A DNA stretch of 64,000 nt, taken from Apostichopus japonicus (taxonomy: Eukaryota > Echinodermata > Holothuroidea > Aspidochirotida > Stichopodidae). Numbering within the stretch: position 1 is the first letter of the stretch; every line of letters begins with the position of its first letter. The notes beneath the pieces were generated by a model that did not search any database, was not told the origin of the DNA, and was given only the letters and a program-made list of their open reading frames with translations. Positions 13,829-27,487 of this stretch are shown piece after piece. Where the stretch lies: contig NC_092572.1 of assembly GCF_037975245.1 (NCBI RefSeq), positions 20,152,489 through 20,216,488 on the forward strand. Reading direction: 5' to 3'. The position numbers and the translations under genes are program-made.

Positions 13829-16800
13829 ACATTAAACACCTCTCTGAGAATTTTTAGGATTCCTTCCTTCATCACAGTTTTCAAAGTCCTTTCACGGTAT
13901 CACCAGTCCTGTCCACCGAGCATTCTTGTATCGAACATCCAAAATTGTGAACATTTTTGTGTCCTCCAGTCTTTTAAGATTCAACATCTTCCTTAAACCG
14001 TCATCAATATTCATGATTTTTTGTTTAAATACCATTTTTTAGCATACTGGATATTCATGACTGTCTTGTTTGAACAGAACTACTCAATGGCCCCTTCCCC
14101 TAACTGGACACACGATTCCTTTTGACATGTGACCACTTTGAATTCGGCTCCGATCATATACAATGCCATTTCTCGTTTTTTCCTTTCACGATACAAAACT
14201 AGTGTTCGACCATGAAACCCATAAATTCTCATAAGGCGTGTCTCTCTCTCGTTAAGCTTTTATGTTATGGCAGCGATTATTTCCGTCCACATTTGGAGTA
14301 CTGTCACTGCATAACCTTGCCCGAGGTTGGTTTACTGGCCATTATTTCCAAGTCCACCACTACCCGTCGACCGACACCAGGCAATCTATATTGCATAGAT
14401 CTCTCTTAAAGGCATCCATGCTACAAAGGCATCCGTGCTACAAAGTTGCTGCCTTAATTAAATAAACCACGGTCATTCAACAACGCTTGACAACGACCAT
14501 TCCATGGTATTCAGTTCCTTTGACCACACTCCTTTCATTCCTAACCAAGTCCATTCGATTTTTTTTTTTGTTACACTACTAATCTCACCACCGGAACGAG
14601 TCGTTTGGCGCGGTGATACTCCTTCCTATTGTTTATCAGCAGAAATACATTTGCTTGTTTGCAGACGACCTGTATACAACAGCAAACAGTCCTGAGTTGT
14701 ACTGAAAACAATCCCTTTGAAAACTCTTTTGCTGTCCTCTCCACCTTCTTCTTTGTTCCAGTATTCCATTCGTTCCAATGTGACCAGCTGACCACCTCAA
14801 AGGTTCTAGATATGACAAACTTGGCTCCTCTGATTCAAATTTCCACTTTTCATACTCCACAGTTCTGATTTAACTTGAATACTCTACGATTCTGGAAGCC
14901 TAAGCCAAGAGTGAAAGTCAACTGTTTTTTTTTCCCTTTTTGTTCCTGAATAGTTCCACATCCTCCTACGACGGATCACTTGACCTGTCCGAAGTCCAAT
15001 CTTATGAACCATCACGCTCCAACATAAATTCTCAACATTGTGAACATCTCTTTACGAGATGTTCGCTTCGTTATCTTTCCAAAACACTGCATGTGCAACA
15101 TCTTCTAGTTCGAGGGCACCTGCTATAAGACAGCTATAAATTTTAAACCGTCTGGTAGAGGTCTGTTCAACTTGGATCAAAACACATCCTCATACATCTT
15201 CTCAGTTAACTGTATGATCTTTGCTCAATCCCTGTGCGCCTACTTCGAATCCTACAGAAATAGGTATCTTCGACTCCACCTTCAGTCTCCGCACCAGTGC
15301 AGAGAGAGGTACGCTATTGACCCGCATCTCTGTGCTACTGCGTCAACCTGTCCTATAAGAGGGCTGCCTCCTAGCTGGCATGCGTATGTGTGATTGCATG
15401 GTGTATTTCTGTCAACTACATCCCTCTAGTTACTGTGTGAAGTTGCGCGATATTTTGTCGCTCAAACACGAGACAGTTAACATGGTTTCTAATGGGTAAC
15501 TTCTAGTAATAGGCCGAGTGCTTCAGCATCACGTACTTGGCATTACACACTTGCTTTAAACTTTTGGCATTAGGTAACTACAGTTTTATCTTAATATCAG
15601 GTAGTTTATTTTTTATTGATACTGCTAGCTACCAGCCAAGTACTTCTGCCTGCAGAATCACATATTAGACTTTGTAACGTAAACATCAGCTCTGCTCGAT
15701 AAACTGATAACATCTTCAGCTTTAAAGTCAGCTGTCTTTTCGTAGTTCAGCATCTAGAGATAATAAATTATCTGGGAGTTGTCGTCAAACAACAGTCCTC
15801 TAATATCAGACATCTGGTGAAGTGTAACAAGCACTGATAGATACTTCACAAGACTGACACAGTGCCAAACACACTTTAGCCCTTCGACAGGCTACTGCCC
15901 TTGATGTTCAATCAACGGCAGGGTCAAGTCAAATTTGTGTTCAATGAAAAGCTGGAAGCTCACAGGGGGCGCTCTACCCATTATGTTGCTCTCTGTTGAA
16001 ACAAGTACTGTTCAATAATCTGTTAACATGGGAATGAATGTTGGACAAGCACCATAGGAAGCTTCAAAGCTCCTAGAAATGACCAGGATTTACAAAGCGT
16101 TAATAAGGGTTGGGCAATACTTACAAATTTTCCTGATCACAACGGGCCACACTTTTCCCTCAAAACACCATTTACCTACACATTGCAATATCTCATATTG
16201 AAAGAGTATCCCTGTGAAAACTGTCTCTCCTCATCAAAACTCCTCCCCTAATATATCTGTACATCACTGCCAGCATGGTAATAATTTTTTATCCCCTAAC
16301 GATTTAGGGGTACCTGGTAGCTGCTACAATGACGGTTACAGCTATCGCCCAACCCTTAACGCATCGCCCTCTACCTCGATCAAAATCAACTTCCACAATC
16401 CACAATCCCATCTTGCACTTGTCTACGCCACTCATTAAATATGACTGACCTTGTGACTGTATAGTAAACAAGGCACTCTTTGGACTAAAAAAAAAAAAAA
16501 AGTGACATTCAATCACAAAATTAAAGTCAGAAAAACAAAGTAACATTGCACATACAAAGGCTGAACAGTATAATCACCGTATGGTGGTGACTCTGGTTTG
16601 TCGACTTCATCAACCAACAGAAAATGCTGTTATTTTACTTTGCGCCCAACCGTGGGAATACTCAAAAGCTTCAACTCGGGCAAATTTTCCTGTGTTTTTT
16701 TTCTTTTTTTTTCATACTTTTCGTTCCTTTCCAACTCAATTGGTGTCACAAAATTCTCTTTTTTCCTCCTCTTTAAGTGTTTGGTTTTTAGGGACCTAAC

Positions 16801-17206
16801 CAACTTGCCAAACAGAATCATCACAAATAATTGTCACCACGATGGTAATTAAAATTCAATTGTCCTTCTCTTCTTATTTTTTTGCAGAAAATTTGTCAAA
16901 TTTTTTAGGAAATCATAAAGGAACACCCTGTTTGTCCAAATCCCACATTTTCAAATTCTCAGCACAACTGGAACGAGAAAAAATTATTTCACTACATGTG
17001 AAAATCATTCAAACTTGGGTCAAAGGTTAAAGTAAGAGCAGTTTCCATTGGTTGGTCTGACAAAATTTGTGTCAACTGAATCAAGATACATCCTTTTTGT
17101 CTCGGGAAAATAAAAATGAAACAAACTGGACTTTAGAAATTAGAATCCTAACAAGCTTAGTTCTTCTTTGTGCTTATTTCTCTCTCTTCTCCTCCTCCAC
17201 CTCCTC

Positions 17207-20200
17207 TCAAGTCTCGGCCTCGCCCGCGGCCTCATCCTCCTCCCCATCTCCATCTCCACTGACCATCTGATACTCGGCAACGTAGAGCTTCTTGTCCACG
17301 TACGCCTTGCTGGGGAAGGGCTTAATCTCTGTTTTGAGTTCTTTCTCAATGTTGTACAAATTGAACCGGTCGTCGTATGTCACCAAGTTGATTGCGATAC
17401 CGAGGTGGCCGAACCGTCCGGATCTACCGATTCTGTGCAGGTAGGTTTCCGCATTTCGGGGGAAGTCAAAATTGATGACGACGTTCACTGCTTGTATGTC
17501 AATACCTCTGGTAAATAGGTCTGCAAAACAAGAAACAGAAAACATGAAGATAGAACTAAAAGATGAAAAATATTTCATTAACTGCAGCTATATGTCCTGT
17601 TTCTTGTTGATTCTTATTCTAAATCAAATAAAAACAGAAAGGTGAATCCTGTCAAAGTCCAATTTTAGTTGATGGAGGGCAAGAGACTTTATCGGTATCA
17701 CACCCTGGGCACTGCTCAGTTCTCTTTGGTCGGCAAGAGGTGTTAGAGGGGAGGGGGTAGAATCAATGTTGCCAGAGAGCCATGCCATAAATTTCCAATG
17801 CTGTAATAAATTTCCACCACTTCTTGAGGGCCCAAACAAAAAGAGAAAACCAAAGATTGTGGAGTAGACTTTATATAAATATATATGCTACTGTACAACT
17901 GATAATTACCTATTCCACAATTATTCTACTTCCATATAGATCACACAATTAAGAATGACCTACATTGTTCTGTCACAGCCGTTTCCACTGTGCAAAAGCA
18001 TTGAAAGGCTTAGGCACAAGGATATTGAACTGTATTTAATATCTGCTCTTTCTGACACTCCACAACCATAGTTTAAAGCAGTGATGTAACACAAGAGCAA
18101 CACATGGGTCATGAAAGGGCAAGACCCATACCACAAATATCTTACCCCCTTGCACACGAGCATGGATTTACAGAACCTACGCCAACTTTATTAAGCAATA
18201 GTTGTGGCAAACTTTCAAACTATCTCCCTATCAAAAGATCTCTATGACATATACCTAGCAAGACAATCCCGTGGGGGGGGGGGGGGGCAGGCAGATCATC
18301 AAAGAAACCTTTACGGAATATTTCAACAAAAAGAGACTGACCTGTGCAGACCAGATTCCTGCAGGCTCCATTTCTGAAGTCGTGGAAAACTCTATTACGG
18401 TGTTCCTGTCCCATCCTTGAGTGAATGTAGAAGCAACCATACCCCAGTTTGGTAATGGTCCTGGCTAAAAGCTCTACACGTTGGGTTGAGTTGCAAAAGA
18501 TAATGGACTGGTTGATTTGTAGCTGAAGGGTTACAACAAAATAAAAGATTTTTCATGATGCAACAATCACATCTGCCAACATAAATAGTGTTCTTTTACA
18601 CTTGCCATTTTGACATAGTTTGAACTTTTAATCATTCTGGAGGGGGTGGGGGGGAGGGATGATCTTTTTCCCTGCCAGTGGGCATGTGAATGTTGCTCTT
18701 TGGTATGTGGCCAGGTCATGTGACGGCCAACCCTTTGAGAAACTTTGTTAACCGCCTTCAGAATATCCCGACTGACAGGTACACAGCATTGGTTATTATG
18801 TTTTAGTGCCTTTCTGTTCTTGTTCATTTGGCTGCATTGATATGGTGAAAACATTTGGTACGGATATCAAACTCCACTCATCTGTGCAAACCCAGTTTGG
18901 ACATCACCACTACTGTGTCCGGTGCCTCTGTATCTCTCCAAAGAAGCACCCAGTTACATCTAACAGTTGCTGCAGAACTCTTCTAAAATCCCTTTCCAAG
19001 CACTGCCACAACCTTTAGGCTTTCTTGCTAAGTTTGCAATGGAGCCCCAAGAGTACACATCGATGCTGGGATATCACTACTAACTTCAATTGGATACTTT
19101 ACCTTGGAGAATAGAGTGTTGAGGCAGCGAACTTTCTGTTTCTCTTCCACAAAAGCATAGTATTGTGTGATACCTTTCAGGGTAAGTTCTTCCATTAGAT
19201 TGATCTCGTGTGGCTTGTTCAGGTATCTTTGCTGCAATGAGAGACAACCAACAGTCAATGCAAAATCACATCCAGATGAGTTACATAAAAACATATGAAA
19301 TGCCCAACACACCTTTTCACATCGGCACGGCAATTTTACAGTGCCTCCCAGGAGTTCTACGAATTAGAACTACTTTGTTCAATTTCAAACATCTCTTTTT
19401 AGAAATCTTCCCCAGTTGAAGCTTAAGAGAGTGCTTCCATGACATTCTATCTACCAGATGCTTCTTCAATATAGCATAAACCACAAAGCAAATTGGAAAG
19501 TTCCAAACTGTAGAATTGTACTTTACATTTGAAATGAAACTATTCATCAGCTGTGATCTACATCGTTCAGGACTTAAGTATTGATAACCCATCAAGAAAT
19601 GGCACATATTCAACTAAAACATATCTTTAAGGGGGTGGGAGGGGTTGAACATATCTTTTAGGGGGGGGTTGGATGCTAAAATGCAAGGAATATAAAGGTC
19701 ATTGTAGAAATAAAATGGGGTCCACCTTTAACACTCTTGATGTCCTTCAAACATATATGTGTATCAAATTGTTTAACACTGTCACAGCCGTTTCCACTGT
19801 GCAAAGGCATTGAAAGGCTTAGGCACAAGGATATTGAACTGTATTTAATATCTGCTCTTTCTGACACTCCACTACCATAGTTTAAAGCAGTGATGTAACA
19901 CAAGAGCAACTAACGGGTCAGAATATGGCAAGACCCACACCACAAATATCTTACCCCTTGCACAGCACAAACTATGCTGTACTCCCCCCACTGGGCACCA
20001 CCTTGCATTGCCTTGATATAATTTTCCTGGTCTGGTGGAGGCACTGCACATCTTTTCACATATCAGACAAGCCCACAAAACGATGTCACTGGCTGACAAA
20101 GGTGGGGTATCTGCTCCACATATCTTTTCTTACACTCTTGTTTGAAAGTAAAACGAGGTGGTGATCTAACCCTACATAAACTGACATTTTCTTCTTTTGG

Positions 20201-23200
20201 TTTCTCAATGGCACTACGTCCAAAAAATTGACAAAGATTTACAGGGGGTAGAAGATTGTCACTGATGAGAGCACAACCTGTGGACAACCACACACATTCC
20301 TCCTCCTCCTCACACATCAAAACTGATATTCCAGTGTCTTCCCACCTCAGCAAGAAGACTGTGAACTTGTACAATGGTAATTTAAACTTCCTTCAAAGAC
20401 TCACCTTGAAAGACTTTACACAGATTGGGAAGGTTGCTGAAAAGAGCATGACTTGACGATCCTGCGGCAGAAGTTGGATTAAGTCGTCCAAAAGACCCTT
20501 GAAGTCTTGTGAGAGTAATTTGTCCGCCTGAAGTGAAAAGTTGCAAAAGTTAAAAACTTCACTACTTTAAATTGACAACTGAAAAACAATCCACTTATAC
20601 TCCCCAATTTCCTATCTTACAACTGATAATTACCTATTCAACGATAATTCTAGTTCCATATAGATCACACAATTAAGAATGACCTACAACGTTCTGTCAC
20701 AGCCGTTTCCACTGCGCAAAAGCATTGAAAGGCTTAGGCACAAGGATATTGAACTGTATTTAATATCTGCTCTTTCTGACACTCCACTACCACATAGTTT
20801 AAAGCAGTGATGTAACACAAGAGCAACTAATGGGTCAGAATAGGGCAAGTCCCATACCACAATATCTTACCCCTTGCACACGGGATTTCACAAGGGAGTT
20901 TTGTGGGAAACAATGTAGTATGGGGTCTACAGTAGGTAGTGTTAATTCCACTCTCATACGCTGTGTTTATATCTTCTGCATGAGAGAATGAGCAGTCCCT
21001 GAGGTGGGTTCTTACTTCGGTCTCTAAAAGTGCTCACCTCCAGCCTCTATGACTGGTCATTTTTGGTGAAACAAAAAAATGGTTCCAGGGAATTAGGATC
21101 TAATTTTCATATTGGTTATGTACTAATGGAGAATGAGGTTTGGGGAAGGCAAAAATTAGTTGCTTGCACTTACTTCATCTAATACCAACATTCCACATTT
21201 GTCCATTCTGGCAATATCTTTACTGATCAGGTCCAGAGCTCGTCCAGGCGTCGAGACCAAGATTTGAACTGCGATAACAAAATGGTAAATAAAGGTAGAG
21301 TAGTGAAAGATGTGAATTTACCATGCTCTGTATTGTACTAAACACTGTGAACATCCAGGCTACAGCAAACAAGTGTGTTGATATGGAGGTAAATTAATCT
21401 GAGCCACAATGCAATTTAATTCAACTCTTAAGAATTAGAAAATGTTGCTGATGTATTATTTCAAGGAAAATGCTTGTGGGAATTTGATTTTAGCCATTAC
21501 ATTTCACATGGCGCACTGGCAGAAATTATGAAATTCTGGGGCAGTAATGTGTCGATTCTTTCCACTGCACAACGATATTAAATGATCAGAGGTACAAGGA
21601 TATGAAAGGAGTTTACTGTTTTGCTCTGTCTGACGCTTCTAGGCTAACCATGATGTAGCAGAGAAGTAACACTACTGAGCATTATATTGTCACATCATTT
21701 ATTAAACACTGAAGTGGCAGGGTTGAAAAATCTTCCAATTTTAGCCCTTGAGACAGCTTGGGTTCTATGGAACATGGCAACTGGACTGGAAATTGTCATG
21801 GCAAGTATGAGTGCTGTCACAATGCCACTTAAATACAAAAGTTCACAACAATAGAGACCATCAAGAATTTATGTACTATCTCTGGCTTAGAATACCACAT
21901 CTTTGGCCATTTGCTCAAGATGAAAGTGCTTCAAAAACTCTTCTTGCTAAAATCAAGTTCACTCATCCACACATTATGTACCGTATTGATTTTGATGATT
22001 ATGTTCTTAATGCATACCTGCAAAAAAATGCAAAGTGCCTTTCTTTCTCCTACTGGCAAATTGCAAATCCACCTGCATTTTGGGTAGTAAATGGCCTGAT
22101 TTCAAGGCATGTATCTACAGTTGAAATGTTTTAACTAATGACGTACAGTTGAAATGTTTTATACTAATGACAAGTAATTTATCTACTTTTTGAGCTAGGT
22201 CAATTTGAGTGCATTTGTAGAATGGAGACAGGATAAGACGACAAATTCCTAACGCAACAGCAACATACAGAAGAAACGAGTGTTTCCCCAATAACAAGTT
22301 ATTGTCATACATAAGTGTGACGAGACTGACCTTTGCACAGCTACATTGTTTACTTATATCTTATCATGTGCATCTGGTACACAGTATCTTTGCACCTTTC
22401 AAAACAAACATGAACCCAAACACTTGTGTCACCAACTAACTTTATCCAAACTTGATGTAGTTCTTACCTGTTTTGTCGAGTCTCATAATGTCATCTCGCA
22501 GGCTGGTGCCACCGGTGGTCACCATAACGCTGTGCCCTGTATGCTTTGCAATTTGTTTACAAATATGACTTGTCTGTAGGGCAAGTTCCCTCGTTGGCAC
22601 AAGTATCAATGCTATGGAGTAAAATGAAGCAAAAATCATAAGTAACACTGAACTCATTGAACCTCAGTAGAAGAGTTTCTTACAACATATATGTGAGTAG
22701 GTATTGCATAGATTACACCAGAGAAAAGGACCAGGGCAAAATTGTATTGGTTGTCTGAGTCAACCATCTTGCTCTTTGGAAAACCAAACCATAACGCCAG
22801 CAGGCTTAGTGATCCCTTTCCTTATTATTATAAGTTTATGCTGTACATGGAATCACTTGATTAATAGAGCTACTGAGGAAAATGTGATCTCAAATGACCT
22901 TTGACCAATACCAATAACAGTCAAAAACCAGTTCTACCTAGGGGGAACCTACATACCAAATATGAACATACCCCAGTTGTCCTTCTGAAATTAGAGCATT
23001 GCCAAACGTTTCACAAACACACAGACGCAACCACCTCGCATACACTCCTACTGGTTATCTACGAAGCGCTGGTATTGGTACCTGACAAGCACGCAACAGC
23101 TATTTATCAAATCTCAAACGATCTACTAATCAGGGATGAGCCTGGGGTAAAAAAAAAAATCACAGAACTTTGCAAAATTGCGGTATAGGTTCAAGTTTGC

Positions 23201-24863
23201 GTATGCTACAGTGTGTTAGGATAATTGTTTTTGTCCCCGAGGTAGAAAAGAAATCACAGATATTCCGCGAATTCGCGGAAAAAGCTCATGGCTGACTATT
23301 TCAAGGCCTGCTACTCACCTTGTATTTCATCTTTTTCTGGCGAGACCCGTTCTATTACTGGTATGAGGAACGCCCCCGTCTTTCCTGTTCCGTTCTTTGC
23401 CCTGGCCATAATGTCCCTCCCGGCGAGGGCGACAGGGATGGACTCTTCCTGAATTGGCGATGGCTGCTCCCATCCCTTCTCAAAGATGCCCATCAAGAGG
23501 TTGCGAGACAAACAGTAATCTTCGAATTCGTTCCCTTTCGTTTTGGTTACATCCTGAATAACAACGACGACGTCACAATATGAAGGTATGTTGTCAGCCC
23601 TATCAAACATGGCCAAAGATTGAAAACAAAATCCAATCTAGGGCCCAGATTCAGGACCTTGCATTTACAAAGTACTGTCTGCACAAGTAGAAAGATTTGC
23701 ACAATGTTCAAATTTCCTAACCGGTACTTTTCATTTTTTATCGATCTTCAGACTGTCACACCAAACAGTTGAATTGGTCACTGTCACAAGCATTCAATTC
23801 CTTATAGTAAGCTTAGTTGTCTTGAATTTTGTCACCATATGTCAGTTCATTGACTGATATGAATTCACCTGATCTAGTATCAAAATGACAAACTTTAAAG
23901 CATAAAACTTACCAATTTGGGATTGACTTTTAAAGTAAAAAAAAAAAACATTCGCACATCTTACCGAGGTTCTTATTCTGTTGTCTTTAGGTGGGAGCTT
24001 TAGTTTGGACTTCCAGTTGGGATCTCTGTAAGAGAAAAGGAATTGAAATATCAACAGATGGTCTGGAGAGACACTCTGCTTTTCACTACTTTGTGGAAAG
24101 GTGTAATGTACCTCCTGCCAATGTTCTTTACTGTATTACTAAATTATTCCTTGCTTCATCCACATAGCCATTGAACTGAGATTTAGTAACTGCAAGTGAC
24201 TTACCCTGACACATTTGCAGTCAAGTATTATGGCGGGCAATATACAGAAGCCTTTCATGATTCATCCACATGTTTGCATTCAATCACCTATAATTTACTC
24301 TCAACCAAGGATCTTAATAAAACCATCCACTTACCCGGTAGTGTTTTCTGTTGTAAGAAAAACAACTCACACCCCTCATGAGCACCCACAAAGTACTCCA
24401 CACATCTCGATGCTCCTACCACCCCCCCTTCTTCTCACTACCCCTAGTACCCTTACACCTACAGGCATAAATCCGACTTAATGTTACTCCCAGTAAACAC
24501 CAACTTACATAGCTACAGTATCTACAAGATGCTGTAACTTACAAACTGTAGTTACACTATCATGCTACTGTACTATGAACCAAACACACACCCAGCCATC
24601 CCAAGTACTCTGTTACTCCTAAAGTCCTAGTTACTGTCCACTTACTCTGATATTACATCTTGATCGTTCACTGGTCTTGAATTGTTTCCATTTGTCGTCT
24701 CGCTTCGTGCCGAGGACACCCCTTGTGACCTTTGACCAGTCTGTCTTGTCTGACCTTCTCCGTCCGCCATGTTTCTTCCCCCTGCACTTCTGCTGGGGCT
24801 GTGGGCATTTGTCGCGTTAAATCTATTATTGAGTTGAGTTTGCTGTGGGGGAGCTGTTGCCAT
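17207..24863 (-). CDS. DDX6: ATP-dependent RNA helicase DDX6 / Me31B, nine coding exons
   Basis: Exons: 24863-24646, 24025-23965, 23553-23319, 22611-22468, 21268-21174, 20527-20405, 19231-19103, 18522-18342, 17520-17207; 1500 nt, 499 aa (human 483). DDX6 is the DEAD-box protein of P-bodies that promotes decapping and translational repression. Residues 1-72 form a variable, Gln/Ser/Asn-rich tail. Then come LKLPPKD near residue 82, the Q motif [10 protein letters not shown] (Gln128), motif I AKNGTGKT (145-152), PTREL (177-181), TPGR (226-229), DEAD (250-253), SAT (281-283), and motif [10 protein letters not shown] (424-431). The C-terminus is acidic ([16 protein letters not shown]), replacing the vertebrate tail. 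All key helicase residues are intact and all splice sites are GT-AG. Introns 4, 5, 6 and 8 each carry an H/ACA-like RNA. A non-coding first exon near 27.5 kb is likely. Confidence 0.96.
17968..18101 (-). ncRNA. H/ACA snoRNA-like RNA, DDX6 intron 8 (type 1)
   Basis: On the host-sense strand, hairpin 1 closes with TGCTCTT/AAGAGCA. Its pocket bases are GTGTTAC (left) and GTCAGA (right), and it has a CACT/AGTG upper stem. The hinge ATATTA fits the H box ANANNA. Hairpin 2 has a lower stem ACAG/CTGT, an upper stem CCTTGTGC/GCACAGTGG and an inner AAGC/GCTT. The unit ends in ACA (17973-17971) plus 3 nt. Directly upstream lies a third hairpin ATGGGTC/GACCCAT. Homology to the intron 5 copy continues through both flanks to about 17895-18157. 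These features are read by eye, not by a folding program. A snoRNA-derived retroposon is the alternative. Confidence 0.55.
19777..19910 (-). ncRNA. H/ACA snoRNA-like RNA, DDX6 intron 6 (type 1)
   Basis: Near-identical to the intron 8 unit across both hairpins, the ATATTA hinge and the terminal ACA (19782-19780). The upstream extra hairpin is GTGGGTC/GACCCGT: both arms changed relative to intron 8, and the outer pairs survive as G-U wobbles. Homology upstream extends to about 19974, but the downstream flank is unrelated to the other copies right after the ACA tail, which helps define the 3' end of the unit. Confidence 0.55.
20692..20827 (-). ncRNA. H/ACA snoRNA-like RNA, DDX6 intron 5 (type 1)
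   Basis: Third type 1 copy, with the same TGCTCTT/AAGAGCA base stem, hinge and terminal ACA (20697-20695). It carries a small insertion in the loop of hairpin 1 and a change in the hairpin 2 right strand (GCGCAGTGG). Both flanks match the intron 8 copy over about 263 bp (20619-20881), so the duplicated unit is larger than the RNA itself. Same sense orientation as the host. Confidence 0.52.
21545..21683 (-). ncRNA. H/ACA snoRNA-like RNA, DDX6 intron 4 (type 2)
   Basis: Type 2 member, nearly identical to the two FBL intron copies. Hairpin 1: TGCTC/GAGCA base, CTTCT/AGAAG and GCTA/TAGC upper stem. Hinge ACAGTA fits ANANNA. Hairpin 2: CCTTGTAC/GTGCAGTGG with inner GAT/ATC. It ends in ACA (21550-21548) plus 3 nt. 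Its downstream flank shares over 100 bp with the FBL intron 6 copy, including GGCTAAAATCAAA, so this copy and that one derive from a duplication that includes flanking DNA. Confidence 0.55.
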
Positions 24864-27487
24864 TGTCTCTCTCTATTATTATTTCAAACTTTCAAGGCAG
24901 TTTTGACAGCGTATGCAGCTATTGATAATACTGTTTTAAGTGATTAATAGTGTTCGAGAGCTTTTGTCCACTCAGCACTTCTTTTGAAATTCCTGCACAC
25001 AAATATGTGTGTTTGTATGCATTTACAACAGAACGACACGTCTCCACTTATAGAAGACTGTTCTTTTTTACACAAAACAAATATACAAATATATAGATAT
25101 AACTTTGCATAGAAAATCTGACTCCAAGGAATATAAATTAAGTTCTTTGGAAGAGTTTCAACGAAAAGGAAAATTTGATGACTTTTGACGAGCAAAAGTC
25201 AAGTATGAAAGTGGAGTTCAATTGAACGTAAAAAAAAACTGAAGAAAAATCAAATCCCTCCACCACGTGGACGGATGAATTGCACTGAATCTCCGTAACA
25301 AGGTTGGCAATATTTGTCGCAAGAGTTTGAGTTCAAAACTGTTTACGGCACCAGTTTAATTACCTACAGCGTAGGTAAGCACTCCTATGACTTAGACAAA
25401 ACTTAGGTTCTAGTTGTTGGTTGAAACGCTGGTTGAAGCACACCAAGTGTGTCGCAATCTCATTCTGGGAGTAGAAAACAAAGAGTAAACCAAGATGAAA
25501 TATGGCAAACAAACAGAGATTAGATAATTGTTACACATTGAACGAAGATAAAGCATTTTGCATAGAAACATTAAAGTGGTTGAGTCATATACAAATTACA
25601 AAGGGATATACGTGTTTTACAAATATTTCAGTTTTATTCCTGCAAGGGACAAAAACAAAGTCATTGCAAATCCCTGTCAGTTTGGACTAGTACTGATAGT
25701 GGACTTTTTTTGGTAGTCGATTAATCACATTGTTTTTGATCGGTTACTGTAGGCTATTATTCAAAACCAGTTTATGTGTAGTGCTAATTTGTAGTCGAGT
25801 AATCGCAACTTAGGTCTTGAGCGTGATTAATCGAAATCCAAAATGTATTTGCAACTACTGACGATTAATCGATTACGACTATCAGCACTACTTTGGACTA
25901 GCAAGTTTTGGTAAACTACTGTTTTTTTTTTTAAATTTGTACAAGAAACAAACAAAGAACAAGTTGTTTGGAAATAACGAGTTGTTTGTGAACTATCCCT
26001 CCAATATGCCTATAATTCTCATCAAAATTGCTCTCTGTTGCAATGTTGATGAGTTTACTGATTGGATCCTGTGTATCTTCAGCAATGGTAACTACACTAC
26101 ATACATAGCATATATAGTCCAATGCTTACACTCCACTACATAATCTTATTCTGGAGTAAATTACAGTGCATTATTTTTTACATTTGTTTGATTTTAGTAG
26201 TATGATTTGGTTCTATGTTGGTAACAAATTTCTGCAAACATTTTGGTCTCACATTTACATTTTTTTTAACATGTAGTCTAGTGCAGGGATGGTCACAAAG
26301 TGGCCACATTTGGATTTGGACAGATGATGCACTCGTCCTTTAAACCTGGGTTTACAGTGTTAACTGTGCTCTTAAAGATATCAAGCAACATTTTGGTATA
26401 TAATCTACGATAAATATTTACTTTACCTGCGTTATACTGATAATGTGTAACTTTACACAGTACCAATATATCTACAAACAAAACTCAACTCATAACTGCT
26501 TGATTTTTAATATGCAAAGTTTAATTATTCTTTGGTTATTTCTTAAAATGTGGTGAAATATGGGGTGGTTCATAAAAAGATGAATATGAGGCATGCATCT
26601 GAATTCAATTGTTTGTTTAGGTTATGCTAGTTTTTCGTACATAGCTTACCAATAGGCCTAGTTTTCCTTACAAGTTACAAGCAAATGTGCAAAAATTTTG
26701 CAGTTGCAGGGGTTCACCAACTACAGTTAGACCTAGTTCTTTAACGAATACAAACGTCATAACTAATGACCACCATTGTTTTTTTCTCCATGCCATCATG
26801 ACATATGGCTTCCAATGCCTTCGATGAAAGCCATTGTTGAACTGAAGAATACTTATAAACATAATAACATCATTTGTTATCAAGGGCAATCCAAAATGGA
26901 ACCAAGAAATCTAGCAATTGGGACATCCTACTTAATCTTCATCTGGACTGTTACTTTCATCAAACATTGTATTTCATTTTGTCAAAGCATTACAAGTGTA
27001 CTAGGCCTTCTTGCAGGAGTTGACTGAAATAATTACTATAACGCGACCAAAAACAATTTGAATAAGCCTCAGCCTCTTTAGTTAGGCCTAGCAGAGCAGA
27101 CTAAGTAGTAGCAACTTAAGCCCGATAAATTGTCTAACATTACAAAAGTACAGGCAATTAAAACACCAATCTATAAAGAAAATTTTTTCCTAATGGCTCA
27201 ACTCCACCAAAGTAAATAAACTCTGTAAGATTTTGGCTAAGCGACGTGTCTGTTTGGGGTTGCAATAAATACTTTTCACATTGAGTGCGGCTTAGAATAT
27301 CTAAGCTTTTGGGCAACCTACAAAGAACCGTTCTGATTTAAAGTCTCTATGAAGTGCTTATAATAGACGCATCTTCACATATTATGTACCAAAAAGTATC
27401 AAGAAGAATATATAGTTGAAGCTTTATTGACAATATCTTTTTCACTTAAAGGATGAAAGAGATATTTGAAGATGGTTAGTTACTTAC
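24864..27487 (-). other. Probable DDX6 5' UTR intron and leader
   Basis: No coding region is supported here. If the candidate first exon near 27.5 kb belongs to DDX6, most of this stretch is one intron of about 2.6 kb. The acceptor is uncertain: ATAATAG at about 24873 lies just upstream of the start codon but has a poor pyrimidine tract. It contains the 203-bp MITE at 25688-25890. Confidence 0.4.
25688..25890. mobile_element. hAT-type MITE, 203 bp
   Basis: Inverted ends TAGTACTGATAGT and (reverse complement of the right end) TAGTGCTGATAGT are flanked by 8-bp duplications GTTTGGAC (25680-25687) and CTTTGGAC (25891-25898), one mismatch. Eight-bp target duplications are the hAT hallmark. Inside are repeated CGATTAATC-like words, typical of subterminal transposase sites. 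No transposase is encoded. It lies in the likely 5' UTR intron of DDX6. Confidence 0.75.

Larger units (their letters stand above)
4807..17206. other. Intergenic region / possible long DDX6 3' UTR
   Basis: About 12.4 kb with no coding region I can support. It begins with the SELENOS upstream region and ends at the DDX6 stop codon. DDX6 is transcribed into it, so the right part is probably DDX6 3' UTR, but no polyadenylation site stands out. Open frames here are short, overlap on both strands and lack recognisable domains. Simple features are a C-rich tract near 8720-8790, a poly-A run at 12974-12997 and two palindromic structures at 13588-13828. Confidence 0.5.
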
